32,308 nt of DNA from Prochlorococcus marinus str. MIT 9215 (GTDB lineage Bacteria > Cyanobacteriota > Cyanobacteriia > PCC-6307 > Cyanobiaceae): assembly GCA_949486985.1 (NCBI GenBank), contig CATBLW010000092.1, forward strand, positions 1 through 32,308, written 5' to 3'. Positions 8,815-16,375 of the stretch are shown here, one piece after another. The notes under the pieces were generated by a model. That model saw only the letters and a program-made list of their open reading frames with translations, did not search any database and had not been told where the DNA came from. Numbering within the stretch: position 1 is the first letter of the stretch; the number at the start of each line of letters is the position of its first letter. Made by a program: the position numbers and the translations under genes.

Positions 8815-8825
8815 CCCTAGTCGCC

Positions 8826-11381
8826 TCAATTGAGGTGGGAAGTACCGCTCAAACTTTGCTTCTGAACTGCAAGAAGATCCTTCAAAAGCTCGTGGCGAAT
8901 TAGATCTGGATCATTCGCCAAAATCTGCTGCGCTTCCTCACGAGCCTCCACAAGAACAGCGCCATCATCGGCAAGGCTGGCTAGTGCTAAATCAGGAAGT
9001 CCTGATTGCTTTGTCCCGAGGATCTGGCCAGGACCGCGTAAACGCAAATCAATTTCTGCGATCTCAAAACCATCATTGGATCGCTCAAGAACCTCTAGGC
9101 GTTGTTTCGCTATGGGGTTGGAACTGTCATTGATCAGTAAACAATGAGAAGCCGCGGCGCCCCTTCCCACACGGCCTCGCAATTGATGCAACTGAGCCAA
9201 GCCAAATCGATCAGCGTGGTCAATCACCATCACACTCGCCATGGGCACATCCACCCCCACCTCCACAACAGTGGTGGAGACCAAGACCTGACAATCGCCA
9301 GCGGTAAAAGCTTGGATCACCTCCTGCTTCTGTGTACTACTGAGTCGGCCATGAAGTAGGCCGACATCCAATTCCGGGAAAATCTGCTCTGAAAGCTGAG
9401 CGTGAACATTCACCGCTGAGCGCAAGTCAAGTTTCTCAGAATCTTCAACCAACGGCAAAACCACATAAGCGCGTTGCCCTCTAGAGACTTGATCGCGAAT
9501 TAATTGATAGGCCTGCTCACGATCAGAGCTAGGAATAATCCTTGTCTGAATAGGCGTACGACCTGGAGGCAATTCATCGATCTGACTGACATCAAGATCC
9601 CCATGAATAGAAAGAGCCATCGTGCGGGGAATGGGAGTAGCCGTCATCGTTAACAGATGAGGCTGAAGACCCTTGTTCAACAAACGATTGCGTTGACGGA
9701 CCCCAAAACGATGCTGTTCATCAACCACCACCAGACCAAGTCTGGAAAAGTTCACCGGGTCCTCAATCAAGGCATGGGTACCAACCAAAATTTTCAAAGA
9801 CCCATTCGCAAGGTCATCCAAGATTTGACGGCGGCGGCGATGAGGTGTGGCTCCCGTCAACAACTCAACGCTCACGTGTAACTGTGGCAACCAACTGCAA
9901 AGCGTCTTGTGATGCTGCTCTGCCAAAACCTCAGTTGGCGCCATCAATGCTCCTTGCCAACCTGACTGAACTGCCGTGAGTAAAGCGGCAAGTGCCACAA
10001 CCGTCTTGCCACTTCCAACATCACCCTGCACAAGCCGAGCCATCGGTTCCGGGCGGATCAAATCGGCTTCGATCTCTGCAAGCACGCGCTCCTGTGCTCC
10101 TGTAAAAGCAAAGGGCAAAAGTTGCAAAAATCTGGCGACCAACCCCTCACGCTGGCCTGCTGTCTGCAAAGCAGGAGCCGAACGACGACGGAGTTCAACT
10201 CGCCTTCGCAGCAAACCCAATTGCAAAAGCAAAAATTCATCAAAAACCAACCGGCGCCGCGCTGCCTTCAATAACTCCTGATTCTCAGGACGATGAATCG
10301 CAACAATGGCCTCATCCCTGCGAGGAAGCTTCAACAGCAAACGACGTGGTTCAGGCAGAGGATCAACACAACTGGCTGCCACAGGAAGCACAGTAACGAC
10401 CAGATCCCTGAACCGATCAGCCGTTAATCCCTCAGTCAGCGCATACACAGGCAGCACACGTCCAATACTTCGAGAGCGAAGGGGCGACTGCGAGCTCTCC
10501 ATGACCTCGATCAAAGGGTCTTGAAAACTGACTCCATAGGAATTTTTCTTGACCAGGCCGCTGACCGCGACCGTGGCCCCAGGGGGATAGAGGCGCGCCT
10601 GGCTTTTGAGATAGGCAGGACTGCTGAAACGACGACCAGCAAAAAATCGCGTCACCTTGAGGCGACCGGTTGGATCTTGAAGCTGCAGCTCAAGAATGGA
10701 AAGATTGGGATTGCGCGGGCTTGTAAAGCCATGGCAACGGCGAACCGTCGCCACGATCGTGGACGTTTCACCTGCTTCAAGAGCCTCGATTCTTCGCAGG
10801 CAGGAGTAGTCCACATAGTCCCTTGGGTAGTAGTGAAGGAGATCTCTCACCACCAGGAGGCCAAGCCCTGCTAATCGTTCCGCAAGTTTTGGGCCAATAC
10901 CCTTAACCACCGACAGCGGGCTCTCCATCGTCATCGCGCCGCTCCGATGAGCCACCGTTTCATTAGGACTCAAGACTTGATCCTTCTCCAACCTCAGACG
11001 AGGCGGAGCCATAGGGGTTGGTGGTTCTAAGCGCTGACGTAAACCATGCAAAAGTTGCCTTGAAGCCGTGACAAGTCGACGTCTAGCCGCTTCAGAACTC
11101 TTTGGATATGCATCAAATTCTTTAGCCAACTCATCGAGTTTTAACTTGCTCTCTTTTGGAATAGGAAAAGGAAGTGAGGCAGCAAGCTCTCTTCTCAAAA
11201 AAGCATGAAAGTGTTCTTGTCGACCAAGAAGATCGGTAAAACCACGATCTGCTTCGATCGTTAAAGCTTGCTGAATTGGTCGTATCCAAGCAAGCAATTG
11301 TTCTAACTCAACTGGAGTTAGACGATGATCTTGATTCAGAGCTTGGGAGGATTGCTGCTGGTGGGAGGATTCTGCCACCAC
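8826..11381 (-). CDS. recG: ATP-dependent DNA helicase RecG
   Basis: Superfamily 2 helicase that remodels stalled replication forks and Holliday junctions. In order: an N-terminal extension (about residues 1-150), a GIGPKLAERL helix-hairpin element near 160 and the wedge/OB domain (about 180-320), then helicase motif I GDVGSGKTVV near 455, motif II DEQH near 555, motif III TATPIPRT near 583 and motif VI QLRGRVGRG near 738. The C-terminus has the RecG-type LRGPGQILGTKQSG. At 851 residues it exceeds the roughly 690 of enterobacterial RecG; cyanobacterial and plant homologues carry similar N-terminal extensions. The start at 11381 overlaps the upstream gene by 46 bp, implying co-transcription or coupling. 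A later start cannot be excluded, since the first 20 residues are Gln/Ser-rich. Confidence 0.96.
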   Translation of the reverse strand: MVAESSHQQQSSQALNQDHRLTPVELEQLLAWIRPIQQALTIEADRGFTDLLGRQEHFHAFLRRELAASLPFPIPKESKLKLDELAKEFDAYPKSSEAARRRLVTASRQLLHGLRQRLEPPTPMAPPRLRLEKDQVLSPNETVAHRSGAMTMESPLSVVKGIGPKLAERLAGLGLLVVRDLLHYYPRDYVDYSCLRRIEALEAGETSTIVATVRRCHGFTSPRNPNLSILELQLQDPTGRLKVTRFFAGRRFSSPAYLKSQARLYPPGATVAVSGLVKKNSYGVSFQDPLIEVMESSQSPLRSRSIGRVLPVYALTEGLTADRFRDLVVTVLPVAASCVDPLPEPRRLLLKLPRRDEAIVAIHRPENQELLKAARRRLVFDEFLLLQLGLLRRRVELRRRSAPALQTAGQREGLVARFLQLLPFAFTGAQERVLAEIEADLIRPEPMARLVQGDVGSGKTVVALAALLTAVQSGWQGALMAPTEVLAEQHHKTLCSWLPQLHVSVELLTGATPHRRRRQILDDLANGSLKILVGTHALIEDPVNFSRLGLVVVDEQHRFGVRQRNRLLNKGLQPHLLTMTATPIPRTMALSIHGDLDVSQIDELPPGRTPIQTRIIPSSDREQAYQLIRDQVSRGQRAYVVLPLVEDSEKLDLRSAVNVHAQLSEQIFPELDVGLLHGRLSSTQKQEVIQAFTAGDCQVLVSTTVVEVGVDVPMASVMVIDHADRFGLAQLHQLRGRVGRGAAASHCLLINDSSNPIAKQRLEVLERSNDGFEIAEIDLRLRGPGQILGTKQSGLPDLALASLADDGAVLVEAREEAQQILANDPDLIRHELLKDLLAVQKQSLSGTSHLN

Positions 11382-12712
11382 TGTTTCTCTGCCTCCTCAG
11401 CCATAGCGCGACGCTGCCAATGCCGCTGTTGCCTCACCATTTTGAGCAACGCTCGACGATGCTGCCTCAACTTTGAACGACATTGACGCAAGCGAGGATT
11501 ATCAAACTCCAATTCAGATTGACGCAGAAGCACAGAAACGATCTCCATGCCCTCATCCACCATCGAGGTAGACATGGACGTAGGGATTTGGACTGGCAGG
11601 CGAAGTTTTAAAAGGTTGGACTGCGCTGGAAGTGATTCAACTTGACCACGGAGAACGGCATCAAGGAGAGTTGTTGGCAAAAGACTATTAACAATTCCAG
11701 CTCGCAACAGTTCCACATTCAAAGCGTGAGAAAGATTGCGCAACCGCCTGAAGAGTGCAAGTTCAATCGCATCCATCCAACGAGATAGCGCTAGAGGGCT
11801 TGCAGGCAAAAGGCCTTGTTCAGAACTACCACCACTATTCAGCAGCTGACCAAGGTCTTCAGACCAATCATCTGCTTGCGCCTCTGGAGAGTCCTCTAAG
11901 GACATCGTTTCACCAGCCATCACGAACAAAGATCGCAACACTTCAAGATCACCCTTTTGCACCTGCATTGATGCCGAATCATCTTCACCAATCTCTTCAG
12001 ATCCAACAAGCAGCCGATCGTCGACGCCTCCAAACGCGATCTGACCAAGAAGATCCTGATTAATATCTTCCTGATTAATATCTTCCTGATTAATATCTTC
12101 CTGATTAATATCTTCCTGATTAATATCTTCCTGATCAGCCAGCTCCGCAGCAGCTGAATCAAGATCAACGCCATCCTTAGCGACCTTGGCTTGATTGGAG
12201 TCCGACTCTTGAACAGAACCAATGACCTGTGTTTGCTCAGCTGCGAACAAACCCTCAAGAAGCTCTGGATGCTCTAGCGGCGGTGACAGACTCAGATGAA
12301 TAGAGCCCTCAGCTTCATCATTCGACTGTTGGCTTTCTGGGCTAAGGGCCAGCATTAACTCTCGCCTCGCCTGAGTTCTCTTTCGCTGTCGTTCCCGTTC
12401 CATTTGACGGACGAGATCCATTAACTGTTCAACAGTCAGAAGGGAGCAACAACGTGAAACAAGTTGCTCAACCTTTTCTTGGAAAGCTTTCTGAGATTTT
12501 GAGGAAAGCGCATTCAGTCGATTCTGATCTTTATCTGTTATCAATAAAAACAGTGCTTGCCTAACAGCACTCAAAAGTCCCCCTCTCATCAACTGAAGAT
12601 AAAGGGCCTGATCACGATAAAGATCAGGCACCAAAGACTGACCCTGCATCTGCAGGAGTGCAAGCTGCTGGTTTGGATCGAAGCTTTGCAAAATCTGCTG
12701 CTCCGAAACCAA
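11336..12712 (-). CDS. Unrecognised conserved-context protein with INQED repeats
   Basis: I do not recognise this family. The 458-residue protein is hydrophilic with no signal peptide or membrane segment. Residues 1-150 look helical and end in a basic RQMERERQRKRTQARRE stretch. The middle (about 150-300) is acidic and low in complexity, with five INQED repeats at about 195-219. The last third looks helical again, ending in a basic Gln/Arg-rich region (RQQRHWQRR) and a Pro/Asn tail. The ORF start is a TTG 2 nt after the tsf stop; the ATG at about residue 22 is an alternative, and neither has a clear Shine-Dalgarno sequence. Position between tsf and recG, with a 46-bp overlap into recG, supports a real translated gene. 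An RNA- or ribosome-related role is possible from context but unproven. Confidence 0.75.
   Translation of the reverse strand: MVSEQQILQSFDPNQQLALLQMQGQSLVPDLYRDQALYLQLMRGGLLSAVRQALFLLITDKDQNRLNALSSKSQKAFQEKVEQLVSRCCSLLTVEQLMDLVRQMERERQRKRTQARRELMLALSPESQQSNDEAEGSIHLSLSPPLEHPELLEGLFAAEQTQVIGSVQESDSNQAKVAKDGVDLDSAAAELADQEDINQEDINQEDINQEDINQEDINQDLLGQIAFGGVDDRLLVGSEEIGEDDSASMQVQKGDLEVLRSLFVMAGETMSLEDSPEAQADDWSEDLGQLLNSGGSSEQGLLPASPLALSRWMDAIELALFRRLRNLSHALNVELLRAGIVNSLLPTTLLDAVLRGQVESLPAQSNLLKLRLPVQIPTSMSTSMVDEGMEIVSVLLRQSELEFDNPRLRQCRSKLRQHRRALLKMVRQQRHWQRRAMAEEAEKQWWQNPPTSSNPPKL
12056..12135 (-). repeat. In-frame 15-bp minisatellite (5 full units)
   Basis: The unit CTGATTAATATCTTC occurs five times in perfect tandem (12056-12130), followed by a partial CTGAT. 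Each unit encodes one INQED pentapeptide on the minus strand, so gain or loss of units keeps the frame. The five copies show no base differences, suggesting recent slippage or unequal recombination. Confidence 0.97.
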
Positions 12713-12714
12713 AA

Positions 12715-13371
12715 TCAGGATGCCGACATTGATGCCACTTCAGTGGCAAAGTCTGTCGTTTCAACCTCTATGCCTTCTCCCAGGGTGTAGCGAGTGAAGC
12801 GACGGACTTTTACATTCTCGCCAATCTTTCCAGCCACCTGCTTGACCAGTTCTTCCAAAGTCATGGAGCTATCGCGAATGAAAGGTTGTTCCAGTAAAGC
12901 CAGTTCCTTAAGACGCTTAGCAATTCTTCCTTCAACGATCTTGACTCTCATCTTTTCTGGCTTTCCAGAAAGATCATCACGACCCATTTCGATGGATTTC
13001 TCTCGTTCAATCACATCAGCAGGAATTTCATCTGTGCTCACGTACTCAACATTTGGGCAAGCTGCAACCTGCATCGCCACATCCTTCAATAGACCCTGAA
13101 ATAAATCTCCCCGAGCAACAAAATCAGTTTCACAATTCAGCTCAATCAGAACTCCCACACGGGCTCCCGTATGGATGTAGCTACCAATGGAACCTTCAGC
13201 GGCTGTGCGGGCAGATTTCTTCTCAGCGCTGGCGATGCCCTTCTGGCGTAACCACTCAGACGCTTTGGTCATGTCGCCACCGGTCTCAGCCAGGGCTTTC
13301 TTGCAATCCATCATTCCCGCGCCAGTCTTGTCACGCAGGTCCTTGACGAGCTTGGCTGATACGTCCGCCAT
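12715..13371 (-). CDS. tsf: Translation elongation factor Ts
   Basis: Nucleotide exchange factor for EF-Tu. The N-terminal UBA-like domain (about residues 1-50) carries the signature [16 protein letters not shown], and the core has the EF-Ts motif CETDFVAR. I start it at the ATG at 13371 (MADVSAKL, 218 residues) rather than at 13404, because the additional [11 protein letters not shown] is not part of the family; 218 residues is the usual cyanobacterial length. It follows rpsB in the classic rpsB-tsf order, separated by a strong stem-loop, and the next gene begins 2 nt past its stop. Confidence 0.96.
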   Translation of the reverse strand: MADVSAKLVKDLRDKTGAGMMDCKKALAETGGDMTKASEWLRQKGIASAEKKSARTAAEGSIGSYIHTGARVGVLIELNCETDFVARGDLFQGLLKDVAMQVAACPNVEYVSTDEIPADVIEREKSIEMGRDDLSGKPEKMRVKIVEGRIAKRLKELALLEQPFIRDSSMTLEELVKQVAGKIGENVKVRRFTRYTLGEGIEVETTDFATEVASMSAS

Positions 13372-13408
13372 GGGAATTAGAAGGGAAGGTGAAAGTGGGT
13401 TCAAATGG

Positions 13409-13443
13409 TCTGCCGACGACCTAGTGAGAAGGGCGTCGGCAGA
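13409..13443 (-). terminator. Strong stem-loop between rpsB and tsf
   Basis: TCTGCCGACG pairs perfectly with CGTCGGCAGA (10 bp, 15-nt loop) in the rpsB-tsf spacer. There is no U tract, so partial termination or an RNA processing/stability element that sets the S2:EF-Ts ratio is more likely than full termination. Confidence 0.6.
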
Positions 13444-13470
13444 GAAAGAAGTTAGCTGTGGTTAATCGAG

Positions 13471-14190
13471 TTAGCCGTCGCCGTCATCAGCACCACGCTG
13501 TTCATGGGCACCATGACGGCCTTCATTAATGGCATCAGCAAGACGACCCAAAACAAGCTGCACAGAACGAACAGCATCGTCGTTGCAAGGAATGGGTACC
13601 TCACAAAGATCAGGGTCACAGTTGGTATCAAGCATGGACACCAAAGGGATATCTAACTTGCGCGCTTCCAACACAGCGTTTGTTTCACGGCGTTGATCAA
13701 CCAAAACGACGACATCGGGCAATCGCCGCATGCCTTTCAGACCGCCAAGGTACTTCTGCAATCGCTCCAACTCACGACGCAAAACAGCCCCTTCTTTCTT
13801 CGGTCGCATGGCAATCGCACCACTGGATTCCATCCGCTCGAGATCCTTCAAACGATCAATCCTGGCCTTCATTGTGGTCCAGTTGGTGAGCATGCCACCA
13901 AGCCAGCGCTGATTCACGTAAGACGCACCACAGCGCATTGCTTCAAGGGCTACAACCTCGGAAGCTTGCTTTTTCGTGCCGACAAACAGGAACCTCTTGC
14001 CGCTTCGTGCAGCAGAACGGGTCCATTTATAGGCATTGTTCATGCAGACAGCTGTCTGCACAAGGTCAATAATGTGAACTCCATTGCGCGCGCAGTAGAT
14101 GTAGCGCGACATCTTTGGATTCCAACGACGGGTCTGGTGGCCAAAGTGAGCACCAGCCTCCATCATCTCGGAAAGAGTGACAACAGCCAT
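13471..14190 (-). CDS. rpsB: 30S ribosomal protein S2
   Basis: Small-subunit protein that joins late in 30S assembly and interacts with S1. Family text is continuous from [18 protein letters not shown] through [25 protein letters not shown] and DTNCDP. At 239 residues it has the usual bacterial length, with a hydrophilic acidic C-terminal tail (GADDGDG). The ATG at 14190 is unambiguous. No AGGAG-type Shine-Dalgarno sequence is visible: the ATG is preceded by CTAAAAAAC, which follows a structured leader containing a 24-codon ORF. This arrangement suggests leader-mediated control, as known for ribosomal protein operons elsewhere. Confidence 0.98.
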   Translation of the reverse strand: MAVVTLSEMMEAGAHFGHQTRRWNPKMSRYIYCARNGVHIIDLVQTAVCMNNAYKWTRSAARSGKRFLFVGTKKQASEVVALEAMRCGASYVNQRWLGGMLTNWTTMKARIDRLKDLERMESSGAIAMRPKKEGAVLRRELERLQKYLGGLKGMRRLPDVVVLVDQRRETNAVLEARKLDIPLVSMLDTNCDPDLCEVPIPCNDDAVRSVQLVLGRLADAINEGRHGAHEQRGADDGDG

Positions 14191-14195
14191 GTTTT

Positions 14196-14270
14196 TTAGG
14201 TTTCGGGTTCGCCTCCACCTGCCAGGTATGAGAGCAAATCACGCCAAAAGGCATGGTTCAACTCAGTCAT
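14196..14270 (-). CDS. Possible 24-aa leader peptide upstream of rpsB
   Basis: A 25-codon ORF starts with ATG at 14270 ([12 protein letters not shown]...) and stops with TAA 5 nt before the rpsB ATG. It is nested entirely inside the arms of the leader inverted repeat. Its composition looks protein-like (amphipathic start, Gly-rich end), and termination so close to rpsB would suit translational coupling. It may equally be a chance ORF in a structured RNA. Too short for the ORF track as an independent entry. Confidence 0.4.
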   Translation of the reverse strand: MTELNHAFWRDLLSYLAGGGEPET

Positions 14271-14280
14271 CACCCGAAAC
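14200..14280 (-). promoter_or_regulatory. Structured rpsB leader RNA candidate
   Basis: On the minus strand GTTTCGGGT (14272-14280) pairs perfectly with ACCCGAAAC (14200-14208), a 9-bp closing stem ending 9 nt before the rpsB ATG. Inside it are a GCC-TTTT-GGC hairpin (14243-14252) and an ACCT-GGC-AGGT hairpin (14217-14227). This multi-helix shape resembles autoregulatory leaders of ribosomal protein operons. No named Rfam family was recognised. Confidence 0.5.
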
Positions 14281-14331
14281 GGACAGGTGTGCGGGATGAA
14301 AGAACGCCATGAATTTAACAAAGCAAGCGGC

Positions 14332-15264
14332 TCAATGCAGCCCCGCCAGAGCGGCCTCTTTGTAAAGAGCACGAACACCAATGCGATTGAGAGGTAAACG
14401 CAACAGCTCCATGGCCAAACCTGGATAACCACGACGAATCAATAGGGCCAAGAAGGGCCTCATACTGCGCTCATTGATCATTCCCCCAATCGTCAGCACT
14501 TCCCAAAGCAAGCGATGGAGCCAAGTGAACTGAATGATGAAACGCACACGTCGGGTTGGATGTTTCCGGTAAAAGACCAAACCCATGCGAGCCCGCTCCC
14601 GCTCAATCCTGATCAGATCTGGCACCTGCTCAAGACGCAGCGCAGGATGCCAGTGATAACCGACAGCTTCGGGACATTTCACCAGTTCAACGCCCATCTG
14701 GCGCAAGCGTTCCCCGAGCTCTAAATCCTCCCAGCCATAGAGCCGGAAACTGGTATCAAATAGTCCTGAACGTTCAAGCACCTCGCGATCAATGGCCACA
14801 TTGCCTGTCGCGAAATAAGCCCATGAATTGTCCTGAATTTTATGGGGTTCCTTTGTTGGCTGCTCAAAATTTGCTGTGTTAATCACTGCGCCATAGGTGA
14901 ACGAGAGCCGATCACCGCGACGCTGCCAACTTTTTCGCAAAGCTCGGGCATGACAGGCGAGAAACGATTCGGTTACGACCAGATCGCTGTCGATAAAAAC
15001 AATCAGATCACCACGGGCATGGTCGACGCCGCGATTACGGCCCTCTGCAGGCCCACCATGCTCTTGCTTAACCATGCGTACATGGGGAAAACGTGTCGCT
15101 TCATCCCTCAACCAATCGAGGGTTCCATCAGTTGAACCATCATCGACAACAACAACCTCGTAGGCCTCGAGCTCTCCTGCAAGAGCCTGATTCTCTAAGG
15201 CGGTCAGACACTTTTCAAGAATCGGAAGCCGGTTGTAGGTGGGTATGACGACACTTGCAAACAT
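14332..15264 (-). CDS. Family 2 glycosyltransferase
   Basis: GT-A fold transferase that probably adds a sugar to a surface polysaccharide or lipid from a nucleotide sugar. The N-terminal domain shows VVIPTYNR (residues 5-12), VVVDDGSTDGT near 39-49, the GPAEGRNRG loop and the metal-binding IDSD near 92. A second, galactosyltransferase-like C-terminal segment contains YGWEDLELGERLRQMG, placing it with GT2 enzymes carrying a glyco_transf_7C region. No membrane segments are evident; the basic C-terminus could bind the membrane. Donor and acceptor cannot be read from sequence. It is upstream of rpsB on the same strand, with 141 bp between, and has no sugar-pathway neighbours here. Confidence 0.85.
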   Translation of the reverse strand: MFASVVIPTYNRLPILEKCLTALENQALAGELEAYEVVVVDDGSTDGTLDWLRDEATRFPHVRMVKQEHGGPAEGRNRGVDHARGDLIVFIDSDLVVTESFLACHARALRKSWQRRGDRLSFTYGAVINTANFEQPTKEPHKIQDNSWAYFATGNVAIDREVLERSGLFDTSFRLYGWEDLELGERLRQMGVELVKCPEAVGYHWHPALRLEQVPDLIRIERERARMGLVFYRKHPTRRVRFIIQFTWLHRLLWEVLTIGGMINERSMRPFLALLIRRGYPGLAMELLRLPLNRIGVRALYKEAALAGLH

Positions 15265-15392
15265 CCCCTACAAAGCCAACTGCTAATCAACAACACACTA
15301 GGGAAACAAGCGCTAACTAGGTAAACATGATCCAAGGCAAACAACAGCCAAGGGAATCAACCACCTCAAACACAGCAGTCCAGGGACAACAA

Positions 15393-15418
15393 AAAAAGGG
15401 CTGATTAGAGCCCTTTTT
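15393..15418 (-). terminator. Rho-independent terminator after the 51-aa gene
   Basis: AAAAAGGGCT-GATTAG-AGCCCTTTTT is a perfect 10-bp stem with A/T flanks, so it can act on both strands. On the minus strand it lies 29 bp past the stop of the small basic protein and ends in a U tract, separating that unit from the glycosyltransferase-rpsB region. Confidence 0.85.
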
Positions 15419-15446
15419 GATGGATTGGCGTTAAAGGGAGAGCTGA

Positions 15447-15602
15447 TCAGTCAGCGGCCCCACCGTTGTTAGCGGTGCCTGTGACACCATTGCCTGCGCC
15501 TTCGCCGCGGCCGTCATTGCGAAGCTTGCGCTTTTTGAATTTGCGGGCATAAGCGCGATTGCGCTCCTGCTTTTCCTTCTTAAGGTTTCTCCGCTTAGCC
15601 AT
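15447..15602 (-). CDS. Small basic protein, 51 aa, function unknown
   Basis: This gene is below the ORF-track cutoff; I read it directly. It begins MAKRRNLKKEKQ at ATG 15602 and ends ...GGAAD with TGA at 15447. The first 28 residues are very rich in Lys and Arg (R-N-R-A-Y-A-R-K-F-K-K-R-K) and the rest is Gly/Asn/Ala-rich and probably disordered. The shape resembles a small ribosomal or RNA-binding protein, but I cannot assign a family. It sits 41 bp after the devA stop on the same strand and is followed by a strong terminator, which supports it being the last gene of a transcribed unit. The coding bias (strong Lys/Arg segment, clean start and stop) argues against chance. Confidence 0.75.
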   Translation of the reverse strand: MAKRRNLKKEKQERNRAYARKFKKRKLRNDGRGEGAGNGVTGTANNGGAAD

Positions 15603-15643
15603 GTTGTTTGGACGTCCGGGCTGAAGTACTCAAACCAATCTAC

Positions 15644-16375
15644 TCAAGTGGGGGGGATCAAGCGACCATCTTCCATCTGAATCAATCGATCCGCGACATC
15701 AAGAATCCTGGGATCATGAGTAACCATCAACACTGAACAGGACTGCTCACGAGCGAGCCTCTTGAGAAGATCAACAACTTCGCGACCCGTAACGCTGTCT
15801 AGAGCAGCTGTGGGTTCATCTGCCAGCAACAACTTTGGCCGCGCCGCCAGAGCCCTAGCAATCGCAACCCTCTGCTTTTGGCCACCCGAGAGGTCATGGG
15901 GCATCTTGCTCAAATGATCATCAAGACCAACAGCCCTTAACCAATCACGAGCTTGATCCCTTCTTGATCGATAGGAAAGGCCTGCCAACAAATCTGCACC
16001 CATCTGAACGTTCTGTTCGGCCGTGAGACAACGCAACAAGTTATGCCCTTGAAAAATCATGCCGATTTGACGTCGCAACTTCTGTCGTTGTCGCCGTCGT
16101 GATCCATGCAGCTGGTTGCCAAACACACAGATATCTCCCTGCTGCACTTGGCGTAGGGCTCCGATCAAGGTGAGCAAGGTGGTCTTGCCACAGCCAGAAG
16201 GTCCGCTGAGCAAAACAACCTCACCAGGGGCAATCTTCAGTGAGATGGACTGGAGAACCTGGCGGCGCATTGAGCCTTTGCCAAACCAATGGCAGAGCCC
16301 TTCGATCTCAACAGTTGGGCCGTCATGAAGAGCCCAATCAGACTGGTCGGCTGCATTAAACGAAGCCAAACCCAT
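15644..16375 (-). CDS. devA: DevA-like ABC transporter ATP-binding protein
   Basis: ATPase of an ABC exporter of the DevBCA type (MacB/LolD-related). All motifs are present: Walker A GPSGCGKTT, Q-loop FQGHNL, signature LSGGQKQR, Walker B LLLADEPT and H-loop VTHD. I start it at the ATG at 16375 (MGLASFN, 243 residues) instead of 16441, because this ATG forms a TGATG overlap with the devC stop. The ORF-track start would add 22 Gly/Cys/Ala-rich residues translated from devC sequence. In heterocyst formers DevBCA exports envelope glycolipids with a TolC partner; here the substrate is unknown. Confidence 0.9.
   Translation of the reverse strand: MGLASFNAADQSDWALHDGPTVEIEGLCHWFGKGSMRRQVLQSISLKIAPGEVVLLSGPSGCGKTTLLTLIGALRQVQQGDICVFGNQLHGSRRRQRQKLRRQIGMIFQGHNLLRCLTAEQNVQMGADLLAGLSYRSRRDQARDWLRAVGLDDHLSKMPHDLSGGQKQRVAIARALAARPKLLLADEPTAALDSVTGREVVDLLKRLAREQSCSVLMVTHDPRILDVADRLIQMEDGRLIPPT

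Larger units (their letters stand above)
8478..8825. other. Gene-free stretch between recG and the vanX-like gene
   Basis: This 348-bp stretch has no credible ORF; the plus-strand ORF 8070-8618 is an antisense shadow of the VanX gene. It holds the promoter region of the vanX-like gene, two exact cyanobacterial DnaA-box-like nonamers in opposite orientation plus one near match, and a perfect 7-bp hairpin shortly after the recG stop. The middle part (about 8530-8780) shows nothing I can name. Confidence 0.6.

Noticed and set aside
8478-8825. Chromosomal origin of replication
   Set aside because: There are DnaA-box-like sites, but only two exact copies, no AT-rich unwinding region, and no dnaA, dnaN or similar gene nearby.
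12056-12135. CRISPR array
   Set aside because: The 15-bp units are contiguous with no spacers and encode a peptide repeat in frame.
14196-14432. 78-aa minus-strand ORF upstream of rpsB in full
   Set aside because: Its first 54 codons run through the glycosyltransferase 3' end in another frame; only the last 24 codons starting at the internal ATG are considered.
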